From Faucicola mancuniensis (GTDB lineage Bacteria > Pseudomonadota > Gammaproteobacteria > Pseudomonadales > Moraxellaceae), in the NCBI RefSeq assembly GCF_046523945.1, contig NZ_CP171363.1, positions 2,170,001 through 2,234,000 on the forward strand: 64,000 nt of DNA, read 5' to 3'. Shown in pieces: positions 7,762-15,483 of the stretch. The notes below the pieces were generated by a model that was given only the letters and a program-made list of their open reading frames with translations, did no database searches and was not told where the DNA came from. Each line of letters begins with the position of its first letter. Within the stretch, counting starts at the first letter, position 1. Both the position numbers and the translations under genes were made by a program.

Positions 7762-8292
7762 TCAAAACGGCACTTCATCGTCCACCGCCCCTGCTTGTGG
7801 CATTAACGGCTGTTGCTGTTGTGGGTTCTGCGGTGCGTGCTGTGGGTAGTTTTGATACGCAGGGGGTATTGGCTGACCGTTATTAAACTGTTGTGGTTGT
7901 TGTGGGTTCTGCCATTGTTGCTGTTGTTGATTACCCCATTGTTGTTGTGGTTGCTGTTGATTGTTTTGTCCACTACCAACAAAGTCAAATTCATAACCTT
8001 TGACCTTTTGGGTGGTGCGTTTTTGCCCTTGTTGGTCTGTCCATTCATCAGATGTAACATTGCCAAACACGACAATTTCATCACCTTTATGAAAATATTT
8101 AGCGACCGTTTCGGCTTGTTTTCCCCAAAACTCTACATTATGCCAAGTGGTTTTTTCTTGGCGGTTGCCTTGTTGGTCTATCCAACGTTCGCTTGTTGCT
8201 ACAGATAGCTTGCAAACCTGCGATTGTCCAACTTGTTTTAATTCAGGCTCTTTACCTAAGCGACCTTTTAGCGTTATTTTTGCAAAACTCAT
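7762..8292 (-). CDS. ssb: Single-stranded DNA-binding protein
   Basis: The start at 8292 (MSFAKITLKGRLGKEPE) has GGAG seven nt upstream. Residues 1-115 are an OB fold typical of SSB (SVATSERW, TTWHNVEFWGK, GDEIVVFGNV). A Gln/Pro/Asn-rich disordered linker follows, and the protein ends in DDEVPF, the acidic tip that recruits partner proteins. It protects ssDNA during phage replication and recombination. It is the last gene of the recT-yqaJ block. Confidence 0.93.
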   Translation of the reverse strand: MSFAKITLKGRLGKEPELKQVGQSQVCKLSVATSERWIDQQGNRQEKTTWHNVEFWGKQAETVAKYFHKGDEIVVFGNVTSDEWTDQQGQKRTTQKVKGYEFDFVGSGQNNQQQPQQQWGNQQQQQWQNPQQPQQFNNGQPIPPAYQNYPQHAPQNPQQQQPLMPQAGAVDDEVPF

Positions 8293-8293
8293 A

Positions 8294-9280
8294 TTATGCT
8301 CCAACTAATTCGTTTAAATGTTCATCAAGTGCATTCATGACAATATCAAAACGCTCTTCACCCAGTCTATCTCTGATATCGTATAAATTTTGGCGAAAAT
8401 CGTCCGCATCGTCCAAAGTTGCATTGCGAATACTAGCCATACAATCATTAAAAATCACTTCGCCACGCTTGTCGGTTAGTGCGTTACGCAATCTGTTCGT
8501 ATCATCTCCGCATATAGTGATATTTGGATTGTCAATCAATTCTTTAATCTGCAAGCCTACACCATTAACTTGTTCAAGGGTGGTTATTCTTGCGATTTCA
8601 TCTAGGACTGGCTGTATGTCGTAACAGTCATCTGCCTGTACTGTTTCTGTTGCTTGTACCGTTTCGGTTTTTTGGTTTTTGGCTTTGATACGGTCTTTGA
8701 TTGACTTTGTGCCTGTGTTTTTGGTGGTTGGCGGTGTTACGTCTTTGGGTTCGGCTGGGCGGTCTTGCTCTTCTTCGGCATAACCCATTCCCTTAATCAC
8801 ATCTGGGAACACATCACGCAATGCGTAACCCCTTGCACGCAGTTTTAGCATACGTTTTGGGTAGTTTATCCAAGGACCTTGTTTGCCAAGTAAGTTTGCT
8901 TGTTTGGCATCGTCCATTGAAAAAGTTGATGTAACTTCATCTTCGCCTTTGCGTTTGACCGTGCAAGTTGCGGTTTTGCCGTCATCGCTTAGGGTTTCGT
9001 TGATGTATTCAAGCAAACCGCTACCACGCACCAATGCAAGCATGGCATCACCCCAAATAGACGGACGACCATTGATGACTGCGATGTTTTGCATGGCTTG
9101 TAGTGGTTTTAAGCCGATTTCCGCTCCCCATTGCATGGCAACAAGGATATTACCTGCTTTACGCTGATAATCCTTTGGCACGATGTCCGAGCTTGCTAAG
9201 ATTTCGGCTAGTTGCATGGCTTCTTGTAGGTTGCTTGGGGTCATAAAGCCTTGACTTGGGGCGAGTTGTAGTTCATTCAT
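8294..9280 (-). CDS. recT: RecT-family single-strand annealing recombinase
   Basis: This 328-aa protein has the RecT core: AMQLAEILASSDIVPKDYQ, NILVAMQWGAEIGLKPLQAM, INGRPSIWGDAMLALVRGSG and WINYPKRMLKLRARGYALRD. RecT anneals complementary ssDNA produced by a partner exonuclease, here the adjacent YqaJ protein. The C-terminal third is a variable linker followed by a helical tail that could contact SSB. It ends 2 nt before the ssb start, so all three are probably co-translated. Confidence 0.88.
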   Translation of the reverse strand: MNELQLAPSQGFMTPSNLQEAMQLAEILASSDIVPKDYQRKAGNILVAMQWGAEIGLKPLQAMQNIAVINGRPSIWGDAMLALVRGSGLLEYINETLSDDGKTATCTVKRKGEDEVTSTFSMDDAKQANLLGKQGPWINYPKRMLKLRARGYALRDVFPDVIKGMGYAEEEQDRPAEPKDVTPPTTKNTGTKSIKDRIKAKNQKTETVQATETVQADDCYDIQPVLDEIARITTLEQVNGVGLQIKELIDNPNITICGDDTNRLRNALTDKRGEVIFNDCMASIRNATLDDADDFRQNLYDIRDRLGEERFDIVMNALDEHLNELVGA

Positions 9281-9291
9281 GGTTTTGCTCC

Positions 9292-10272
9292 TTATTTGAT
9301 TTTTAGGGTTCTGGTTGGTTTGGCAGTTTTGGTAAATTGGTTAAATCGGTCTGCCAGTTCTGGGTAGGCGTTGAGACAGCCTTTTTTGTCAAACATTTCT
9401 CGTCCTTTGCTCGTCTTATAGGTCAGTACGATTTCACCACCAACCGCTAAGTTTTCGTTTTCACCGATAAGATTGATTAACTCAATTTGGGCGTGTTCAA
9501 TCTCGTTATCCAGTTGTTTGGCTTGGTCTTTTAGCTCAATGTAGCGGTCTATGATAGCGATGTTGTCATCGTCATTTTCGGAGAGTTCAAGCGTGCTATC
9601 AGGCAATGCCTTTGCGTATTTGTGCTTTGCGTTGGCAAGGGTTGTCGGTGTTGGCTCTACCCCTGCTAGTACGTTGTTTTCCCAAAAGTCTTTGGCAACG
9701 TCTATCATCATGGCGAATAGTTCAGGGTCAAATTTTATGGTGTATTGACGATATTTGTTACCCCCTAACAACAATGCTAAATCGCAAGTTTCAATCCCTG
9801 TAATGCCCATGTACCACTGACATTGCAGGTTGTAATGGGTAGGCACTTGGTCGGATTGTTCATCACCCCATTTGTCTTTCATGTATTCGCTTGCGGTTTT
9901 GATTTCTAGCAGTTTGTCGGCTATCAATACACCGTCCTTAATGGTTACTTCATTGCCTACCGCTCTATCAATGTTAGCAATGGCAAACTCATATTGGCTA
10001 TGACGTATCATGCAGTCTAGGGCGACAACTTCGCAGTTATTGCGTTTGGCGTATTCTTTGGCGACCACATCTTCAAGAATTGTTCCCCAGTAGGCAGGTT
10101 CGCTCATTTGTTCCGCTACCACTTCTGCCACTTTTTTATGGTAAAGGTCGTAAGCAGTTTTGTATGGGTTTTCGCCCATGATTGCTGAGATGTCAGAGCC
10201 ACCGATACCGCTTTGGCGAAGTTTTAGCCAGTCTTCACGGCTTAGGTTTTTGGTTGGGATTGCGATTGTCAT
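9292..10272 (-). CDS. YqaJ-family (lambda-exonuclease-like) phage nuclease
   Basis: The start at 10272 (MTIAIPTKNLSREDWLKLRQ) has AAGGAGC upstream. YqaJ signatures are clear: RQSGIGGSDISAIMGENPYK, a catalytic Glu in WGTILEDVVAKEYAKR, Asp in IANIDRAVG and the ELLEIKTA-like LLEIKTASEY. The C-terminal 100 residues add a helical region. The enzyme resects dsDNA 5' ends to supply 3' tails for RecT. Confidence 0.87.
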   Translation of the reverse strand: MTIAIPTKNLSREDWLKLRQSGIGGSDISAIMGENPYKTAYDLYHKKVAEVVAEQMSEPAYWGTILEDVVAKEYAKRNNCEVVALDCMIRHSQYEFAIANIDRAVGNEVTIKDGVLIADKLLEIKTASEYMKDKWGDEQSDQVPTHYNLQCQWYMGITGIETCDLALLLGGNKYRQYTIKFDPELFAMMIDVAKDFWENNVLAGVEPTPTTLANAKHKYAKALPDSTLELSENDDDNIAIIDRYIELKDQAKQLDNEIEHAQIELINLIGENENLAVGGEIVLTYKTSKGREMFDKKGCLNAYPELADRFNQFTKTAKPTRTLKIK

Positions 10273-10283
10273 AGATATGCTCC

Positions 10284-10442
10284 TTAGTATTTTGTTTGAT
10301 TTTGTTGTAGCCATGCTTTGTGTTCTTGTACTAGGTCATGGTCTGCTTTGGCTTGTTGCTCCATTGAGTCTATTGCCATGTAGCAAAAAGCTAACATGAT
10401 GATAAAAACAATAGCAAAAAAGATTGAATCTGATGTTTTCAT
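10284..10442 (-). CDS. Small membrane protein, 52 aa
   Basis: The frame begins MKTSDSIFFAIVFIIMLAFC with GGAG ten nt upstream, and ends VQEHKAWLQQNQTKY. Residues 7-24 form one membrane helix; the remainder is a charged cytoplasmic or periplasmic tail. The stop overlaps the Shine-Dalgarno of the YqaJ gene, so the gene belongs to the operon. Function unknown. Confidence 0.65.
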   Translation of the reverse strand: MKTSDSIFFAIVFIIMLAFCYMAIDSMEQQAKADHDLVQEHKAWLQQNQTKY

Positions 10443-10450
10443 ATCTGCTC

Positions 10451-10807
10451 CTATGGGTAGGCTACTACACCCTTTTGGTCTAGCTCGTCTAGGTCGTCTA
10501 GTTCACAGTTTTTGGCGTACTCATCGTATGCTAGTTTGAAAAGTTGAAATGCCGTTGCATTTGGGTTTTGTCTATGCAACTCACTGATATACACTGTTAC
10601 GCCAATCTCGTCTTGTAAGATTTTGGCGAATTCCATTGCATCTTCGTTATCGCTCAATGGGAAATTAACCCCATTGCATTTTGCGATTGTTACTTTTTGA
10701 AGTATTGCGTAGTTTTTAAACTCTTGATATTTGACAATCAAAGTAAACAAACCTTTGTCAATGTATTTTGTTTTAACATCATTGATTTTGTCGTTAATGT
10801 TTGGCAT
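10451..10807 (-). CDS. Hypothetical protein, 118 aa, first gene of the recombination operon
   Basis: A GGAGAG sequence precedes MPNINDKINDVKTKYIDKGL. The protein is alpha/beta with an acidic C-terminus (CELDDLDELDQKGVVAYP) and no membrane segment. I do not recognise it. It leads the leftward early operon, just downstream of the operator-like sites near 11060-11110. Confidence 0.65.
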   Translation of the reverse strand: MPNINDKINDVKTKYIDKGLFTLIVKYQEFKNYAILQKVTIAKCNGVNFPLSDNEDAMEFAKILQDEIGVTVYISELHRQNPNATAFQLFKLAYDEYAKNCELDDLDELDQKGVVAYP

Positions 10808-11058
10808 AATATGCTCTCCAGTTGTGAAAATACCCTTGTGATTTAACGGTCTGCAAGGGTATTTTTTTGCCTAAAATTTAACTATTAGGAAAATCCGAAT
10901 AGTTGTCAGTTAATCCGTCATTGCCCACTTGTTTAAATGGGCAATAGCTGATTAGCTTGCGGTTCTCTGCACCGCTTTACAGCATAAGTAACTAGCTTAT
11001 GGTTGTATCTGTTTTTATTGAGTTGGTTAAACAATCATCTTGTTTAAGTTAATTATAG

Positions 11059-11108
11059 TTTACCCAAAGTTAATTACTATGTCAATAAAAAAGTTAATTA
11101 TAATTTAC
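11059..11108. promoter_or_regulatory. Operator-like sites for the leftward early promoter
   Basis: TTTACCCAAAGTTAA at 11059-11073 and a further TTTAC at 11104 resemble the TTTAC-N5-GTAAA sites between cI and cro. This AT-rich region precedes the leftward operon, as expected for a PL-type promoter. It is inferred from shared half-sites only. Confidence 0.4.
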
Positions 11109-11155
11109 TTAAATTGTAACCAATTTGTAAACGTGGAATTTTTGGCATAAAAAAA

Positions 11156-11197
11156 GCCCCAAAAGGGGCGTAAAAAAACCACCGCTAGGGGTGGTTT
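11156..11197 (-). terminator. Tandem leftward terminators
   Basis: Two hairpins follow the 305-aa gene: AAACCACC/GGTGGTTT (11176-11197, then TTTTTA in leftward reading) and GCCCC/GGGGC (11156-11169, then seven T). They isolate that gene from the recombination operon. Confidence 0.8.
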
Positions 11198-11216
11198 GAC
11201 AATGTAATTAGCTAGG

Positions 11217-12134
11217 CTAGATATCTAGTCTATATTGTTCTCGCTTGATATGTTCTAAGACTTTGATAATCTCATAGGTGGTTTTTAGTTTTCCGTTTTC
11301 TTCAGCCTGCAATGTGCGTATCTGGACACTCAGCCAATCGCCTTTGGCAAAGCGTATCTCGCCATTATCCACAGCGGTCAAAAAATCATTATCTAGGATA
11401 ATCGCTTTTATGCTATTTTGCCCATCATTAAATGTCCATTTATTTTTTTCTTTAAAGGTGATACTTTCTATAACCAATGTTTTTGTTGTTGTATTATCAG
11501 TTAATAGCTTGGTGATATTTGTTGGTGCAAAATATGGAAGTTCGGTATCTGTAACGGTTACACTTTGGTTATCTTGCTTGATAAGGCTAAACTGGTCTAT
11601 GCCTGATTGTTCAAGTGGTTTTAGTGTGTCATATATAGCTTGGCGTACTTCATAATTAATATAAAGCTGATAAACATGGATATTAATGATTTCAACATTT
11701 TGATTGAATGTCAGTCTGATGTCATCGCCAACAGGCTCGGCGTGTGTCGGTGCGTTGCCTTTATATTTTTTGATAAGGTGTATCACTAAACCAATAATAC
11801 CACTAATACCACCTGTAATGCCGAACAGATTAGCCAATGCTGTGGCATTATTACCAGCTAATATATCTCGCATCTGGTCTATAAGATTGACAGCTTGAGT
11901 GCTTAATTCTATCTCTATAGAGCCTGATTTGATGTTCCCTATCACATTCAGCGTAGCTGTATATTGACCATCACTGGCTATTTTTGATGTGTATTTTACC
12001 AGTTCACTCATTGCCATCAACGCAGGTGCAAGTACTGCAACGTCCATTTCATGGTTTTGCAGTGTTTCACCGTCATATTTTATGGTAAAGTGTTCTTTTG
12101 GCATAGTGATTATTTCATCAGATTTGTAGGTCAT
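11217..12134 (-). CDS. Conserved phage protein of unknown function with hydrophobic hairpin
   Basis: The 305-aa protein starts with a beta-rich domain (HFTIKYDGETLQNHEMDVAV, then APALMAMSELVKYTSK and KSGSIEIELSTQAVN), has a hydrophobic Gly/Ile-rich segment near residues 103-122 (LFGITGGISGIIGLVIHLIKK), and ends in a second beta-rich domain. Proteins of this general shape occur in phages and mobile elements without known function. It lies in the repressor-proximal region with its own terminators, so it may be expressed in the lysogen as cargo (immunity or defence are possible but unproven). Confidence 0.65.
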   Translation of the reverse strand: MTYKSDEIITMPKEHFTIKYDGETLQNHEMDVAVLAPALMAMSELVKYTSKIASDGQYTATLNVIGNIKSGSIEIELSTQAVNLIDQMRDILAGNNATALANLFGITGGISGIIGLVIHLIKKYKGNAPTHAEPVGDDIRLTFNQNVEIINIHVYQLYINYEVRQAIYDTLKPLEQSGIDQFSLIKQDNQSVTVTDTELPYFAPTNITKLLTDNTTTKTLVIESITFKEKNKWTFNDGQNSIKAIILDNDFLTAVDNGEIRFAKGDWLSVQIRTLQAEENGKLKTTYEIIKVLEHIKREQYRLDI

Positions 12135-12166
12135 TGTATTTTACCATGTATGTGTATTATATGCAA

Positions 12167-12190
12167 AATCACCGCTAAGGTGATTTTATA
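12167..12190. repeat. Perfect inverted repeat upstream of the 305-aa gene
   Basis: AAAATCACC and GGTGATTTT flank GCTAA. In leftward reading a TATAAT lies 3 nt downstream, so the palindrome could be an operator or a 5' hairpin. Confidence 0.45.
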
Positions 12191-12198
12191 AAATTTTC

Positions 12199-12226
12199 TT
12201 GATGTTTTTAAAATTTATGGTATAGT
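12199..12226 (+). promoter_or_regulatory. Possible promoter for a short rightward RNA
   Basis: TTGATG, a 16-nt spacer and TATAGT would start a transcript near 12233 that runs straight into the terminator at 12271-12300. Confidence 0.4.
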
Positions 12227-12232
12227 AAATGT

Positions 12233-12300
12233 ACTGGAACGGGTAGCATAAGCGTAATTCCTATTCGGCAAAAAGCTCTGATTTTATCAGGGCTTTTTGT
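12233..12300 (+). ncRNA. Candidate ~68-nt small RNA
   Basis: The promoter-like sequence at 12199-12226 and the terminator hairpin ending in TTTTTGTTTTT define a short non-coding transcript opposite to both flanking genes. No ORF is present. It could act on the KilA-N or 305-aa transcripts in trans. Confidence 0.3.
12271..12298. terminator. Bidirectional terminator
   Basis: AAAAGCTCTGA pairs with TCAGGGCTTTT; both directions are followed or preceded by A/T runs. It ends the leftward KilA-N gene and would end the proposed small RNA. Confidence 0.7.
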
Positions 12301-12302
12301 TT

Positions 12303-13115
12303 TTAGGTTAGTTTTTTGATTGTTGGGTTATTTTGAAGTGTGGTTTTCATATGTTCTGCTTGGGCTTTTAACATATTGTAGCGTTCAGATTGTTCTATGC
12401 CTTGTGTAATTAGCATGGCATTTAGAAATTCTAGGTTTGCGACTATGGCGTTTTGTAGTGGTGTGGCGGTATCTCTTAGATTGCCTTTTTCACCTGTTTG
12501 CTTGTGTTCTTTGGCGGTTTTGCCAAATATTATCATATTTAGCATATCAGCTTCTGTTGCATAGATATTGGCGTGTGCGGATTTGTCAATTTCTAGTAAT
12601 AGGTTTTGCTGTATAGCATCTGTTTGTAATTTATAGTTGATTTTGGCTAGTTCTCGGTTGGCGTGCCATTCTATTGATTGTGTGTTGTATTCTTGTTCTT
12701 TTAGGCGTTGAAATTCTTTGATTAGGTAAAGTTTAAACTCTGGGCTTAACCATGAGCCAAATTCAAAAGCAATGTCTTTATGTGCGTATGTACCGCCATA
12801 ACGTCCTGCTTTGCTACGGATGCCTATGGCTTGTGTTTGTTCTACCCATTTTGTTGGAGATAGTACAAAGGCATTTGAGCCTGATTGTTGTTTAAACTGG
12901 TCGAATTCGACCAGTTTAAAATTTGGGTTGTTAATTTGTTCCCATATTCCCAAAAATAAGAGTGTATCTTTGTTGCGTAGCCAGTTTTTGATGATGTCTG
13001 CTGTTTGTTCACCTTTAAATCTTGCCATGTCTGTTAGGCTGATGTAGTCATCATCGTTGATTGTTGATACGCTGATTGGTATTTGGTTTACAGTGATTAA
13101 TCTATTGTTTGTCAT
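12303..13115 (-). CDS. KilA-N domain protein
   Basis: Residues 1-135 form a KilA-N domain (SVSTINDDDYISLTDMARFK, IIKNWLRNKDTLLFLGIWEQ, GRYGGTYAHKDIAFEFGSWL, KLYLIKEFQRLKEQE). KilA-N is a DNA-binding fold of phages and large DNA viruses. The C-terminal half is helical. The gene lies directly downstream of cI in the same direction, so it is probably co-expressed in the lysogen; a regulatory or host-interference role is inferred only. Confidence 0.82.
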   Translation of the reverse strand: MTNNRLITVNQIPISVSTINDDDYISLTDMARFKGEQTADIIKNWLRNKDTLLFLGIWEQINNPNFKLVEFDQFKQQSGSNAFVLSPTKWVEQTQAIGIRSKAGRYGGTYAHKDIAFEFGSWLSPEFKLYLIKEFQRLKEQEYNTQSIEWHANRELAKINYKLQTDAIQQNLLLEIDKSAHANIYATEADMLNMIIFGKTAKEHKQTGEKGNLRDTATPLQNAIVANLEFLNAMLITQGIEQSERYNMLKAQAEHMKTTLQNNPTIKKLT

Positions 13116-13161
13116 TTGTTTTAATTTCTCCCACGTCTAAAAGTTTCAAATCTGTCAACAG

Positions 13162-13830
13162 CTACACCAATATTCTTTTATGCTCCACCACAACCCCCAC
13201 AATCTCAAAATCGGTAAATCGGCTGTCTAGTGTCGGATAAAAGTCATTTAGCGGTACAAGCTGAAAATATTCCTTACCTAGTTTTTCATCATAGCCACAG
13301 GGTTTGAATTTTTTGAATGTGGCTTGTTCCTGTCCTGCTACTCGTGCGATGACGTATTGTCCTGCGTTTGGCTTTCTCTCTTGGTCAATGAGTATCATAT
13401 CGTTTTCGCTGAATAACGGCTCCATGCTATCACCGATAATATTAAGCCAATAGACGATATCGCCATAGTTTTTGTCAGTATAGTATTCGTATTTATCCCA
13501 TTCATTTTCGCCCATTTCGGTTGGCAATCCTGCCTTTACCCAGTTAATAACTGGGGCTAGTTTTTGTGGTGGTAGGTCGGTATCCACATTGACAAAGCCG
13601 ATTTCTTTTACTTCGCCTTTGCCTGTTGCGAGCCATTCTGGCGTAGTTTGCAAGGCATTGGCTAATTTTGTTAAATTTGAGCCTGTCGGTTCGGCTTCGC
13701 CTTTACGCCATTTTCCTGCTGAAACTTTACTTACGCCAACGATTTTACCAACATCAACATCAGATAAGTTTAAATCGTTCATACGTTTGGCAATTCTTTG
13801 ACCAATTTCTTCTCGCAATAATGTACTCAT
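13162..13830 (-). CDS. cI: CI/LexA-like phage repressor (XRE + S24 peptidase)
   Basis: The 222-aa protein has an N-terminal XRE helix-turn-helix (VGKIVGVSKVSAGKWRKGEA) and a C-terminal S24 domain. The Ala-Gly cleavage site is in VKAGLPTEMG, the catalytic Ser in GDSMEP and the catalytic Lys in ATFKKF. It should maintain lysogeny and self-cleave after RecA activation. It diverges from cro across a 107-nt region with two dyad operators. Confidence 0.92.
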   Translation of the reverse strand: MSTLLREEIGQRIAKRMNDLNLSDVDVGKIVGVSKVSAGKWRKGEAEPTGSNLTKLANALQTTPEWLATGKGEVKEIGFVNVDTDLPPQKLAPVINWVKAGLPTEMGENEWDKYEYYTDKNYGDIVYWLNIIGDSMEPLFSENDMILIDQERKPNAGQYVIARVAGQEQATFKKFKPCGYDEKLGKEYFQLVPLNDFYPTLDSRFTDFEIVGVVVEHKRILV

Positions 13831-13851
13831 AATATCACCAGTTAATTTAGA

Positions 13852-13901
13852 TTTACTTATGATAAAGTAAATTGTTGAAAAAGTAATTTACTTGTAGTAA
13901 A
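13852..13901. promoter_or_regulatory. cI-cro operator region with two TTTAC-N5 dyads
   Basis: TTTACTTATGATAAA (13852-13866) and TTTACTTGTAGTAAA (13887-13901) are 35 bp apart. The second is a perfect 5-bp-arm dyad. Location between the divergent repressor genes supports an OR-like function. Confidence 0.6.
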
Positions 13902-13937
13902 CTATTATTTACCATTAAATTAATTAAGGTTTACAAC

Positions 13938-14147
13938 ATGAATGTAAATGATATAAAAAAATATCTTGGAGTTACAAAAAATGCTCATGTCGCTAACGCC
14001 TTAGATTTGTCAAAAGTGACAATCGGAAAATGGGCGAAAAATGGCATACCGATTGATAGACAATCTTTATTGCAACTGCAAACAAACCATAAATTACAAG
14101 CTGATAAATCATTGATTTCTCCATTGGTGGGTAATTCAAGTGAGTAA
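13938..14147 (+). CDS. cro: Cro-like repressor
   Basis: This 69-aa protein opens MNVNDIKKYLGVTKNAHVAN and contains a compact helix-turn-helix (VANALDLSKVTIGKWAKNGI) in the style of P22-type Cro proteins (DNA-binding transcriptional regulator Cro). It is the first rightward gene opposite cI, so it should repress cI transcription on induction. It overlaps the next ORF by 8 nt. Confidence 0.82.
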   Translation: MNVNDIKKYLGVTKNAHVANALDLSKVTIGKWAKNGIPIDRQSLLQLQTNHKLQADKSLISPLVGNSSE

Positions 14148-14361
14148 AAAAACAGGTCAAATAACGGTACATCTATCTGATGACTATGAGCTGGCTGTCA
14201 AAAATCTTGCCTATGCAGATGATTGTAGCCCTAGCGAGTGGGTGCATCAGTTGATAGAAAAAGAGTTAAAAAATCGTTACCGACAAGCACAAGATACCCT
14301 AAATGCAATCGGTCATCTACAGAACGATGAGATTTTTGAGAGCGGAGAGAGCTATGATTAA
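14140..14361 (+). CDS. Small early protein, 73 aa, GTG start
   Basis: Starts within the cro 3' end. The sequence QITVHLSDDYELAVKNLAY then SPSEWVHQLIEKEL has the strand-helix-helix order of a ribbon-helix-helix DNA-binding protein. Role unknown; probably an early regulator. Confidence 0.6.
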   Translation: MSKKTGQITVHLSDDYELAVKNLAYADDCSPSEWVHQLIEKELKNRYRQAQDTLNAIGHLQNDEIFESGESYD

Positions 14362-14704
14362 ACCCTACACACCACCAAAGCAAAACAGCTTTAGCGAAGA
14401 AGAAATTGAAGCATGGAAGAAAGCCAACAACTGGCAAAATCCATGCGACCGACCAAAAGATGAGCCATGCTTGATTGACAACAGCATTTGGCAAAATTCT
14501 GAATTGATAATGACGCTTGAAAACAAAATCAAAAAGCACTTTGCAAAAAATCGCTATCTAATACCAAGTCAGATTGAGAACAAAAAGCTATCGCAAACCG
14601 TGAGAACTCATTGCGAAAATCATGTCAAACAATGTGTCATGGTGAAAGACAGAGTTACGATTAAAGGTGCAAAAACGCCTGTGGTGGCGTATCGCATGGC
14701 GTAA
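14354..14704 (+). CDS. Hypothetical early protein, 116 aa
   Basis: Start at 14354 (MIKPYTPPKQNSFSEEEIEA) because GGAGAGAG lies just upstream; it overlaps the previous gene by 8 nt. The protein is basic and mostly helical, with a C-terminal beta element (CVMVKDRVTIKGAKTPVVAY). Not recognised. It lies between cro and the antirepressor. Confidence 0.6.
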   Translation: MIKPYTPPKQNSFSEEEIEAWKKANNWQNPCDRPKDEPCLIDNSIWQNSELIMTLENKIKKHFAKNRYLIPSQIENKKLSQTVRTHCENHVKQCVMVKDRVTIKGAKTPVVAYRMA

Positions 14705-14707
14705 AAA

Positions 14708-14735
14708 ATAAGGCTTATCCGAAGATAAGCCTTAT
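14708..14735 (+). other. Perfect 12-bp hairpin before the antirepressor gene
   Basis: ATAAGGCTTATC, loop CGAA, GATAAGCCTTAT. There is no T-run, so it is more likely an RNA-processing or stability element, or a regulatory hairpin, than a terminator. Confidence 0.5.
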
Positions 14736-14766
14736 CAACCAAACTAAACAAAGTAGGAATTATTAT

Positions 14767-15483
14767 ATGACAAATTTACCAAAAGTGCAAGAAAATTCCC
14801 AACTGATTCAAGCGGTAAACGCTCGTGAGTTGCATGGGTTTTTAGAAGTAGGTCGTGATTTTTCAAATTGGATAAAAGACCGAATTGTTAAGTATGAATT
14901 TACAGAGAATGTAGATTATGTTCGTGTCGCCAAAAATGGCGTAGGCATAAATCAAGGCTTCCAGCCGATTGACTACTACATCAGTCTTGATATGGCAAAA
15001 GAGTTAGCCATGGTTGAAAACAACGAGCAAGGCAAAACCGCACGCAAATATTTTATTGAGTGTGAGCGAAAAGCCAAGCAACCGTTAAACCTTGAAAATC
15101 CGATTGTATTACGAGATTTGCTATTGTCTTATACCGAAAAAAATATCGCATTGATTGCCGAAAACGAAATACTAACCAAAGCCATTGACAACGTAACCAA
15201 CACGGCTGACGGTGTGAAATTTCAGCAAGCGTGCAAAATCCTAAACGTCAAACAGCCAGTATTAGCAAAATGGCTACGAGATAACAACTGGGATAGATAT
15301 ATCAATAAAAGCCGTGCATCAACCCACTACAGCCAAGAACGTGGCTACTGCATGACAAAGTATGAAGAAGTGGACGGTGTTAAACCTAGCGGTGAACCGT
15401 TTAATTATACAAAGATTGAGTTTTTTATTTTGCCAAAGGGTATGAGCCGATTAACTAAAGAGTTTGCTAAGGCGGTGAATTGA
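14767..15483 (+). CDS. AntA/AntB antirepressor with KilA-C domain
   Basis: Residues 10-110 are an AntA/AntB domain (VNARELHGFLEVGRDFSNWI, EFTENVDYVRV, YYISLDMAKELAMVENNEQG, ARKYFIECERK). The C-terminal ~100 residues match the KilA-C/ANT pattern (KFQQACKILNVKQPVLAKWL). Antirepressors of this type inactivate the phage repressor. The stop codon overlaps the start of the O-like gene by one nucleotide. Confidence 0.85.
   Translation: MTNLPKVQENSQLIQAVNARELHGFLEVGRDFSNWIKDRIVKYEFTENVDYVRVAKNGVGINQGFQPIDYYISLDMAKELAMVENNEQGKTARKYFIECERKAKQPLNLENPIVLRDLLLSYTEKNIALIAENEILTKAIDNVTNTADGVKFQQACKILNVKQPVLAKWLRDNNWDRYINKSRASTHYSQERGYCMTKYEEVDGVKPSGEPFNYTKIEFFILPKGMSRLTKEFAKAVN

Noticed and set aside
8193..8624. 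Plus-strand ORF over ssb and recT
   Set aside because: Antisense shadow of two well-supported genes.
10070..10130. GGAACA words inside the YqaJ gene (minus strand) as late promoters
   Set aside because: The sequence 27 nt downstream is not -10-like (TACGCC, AATTCT).
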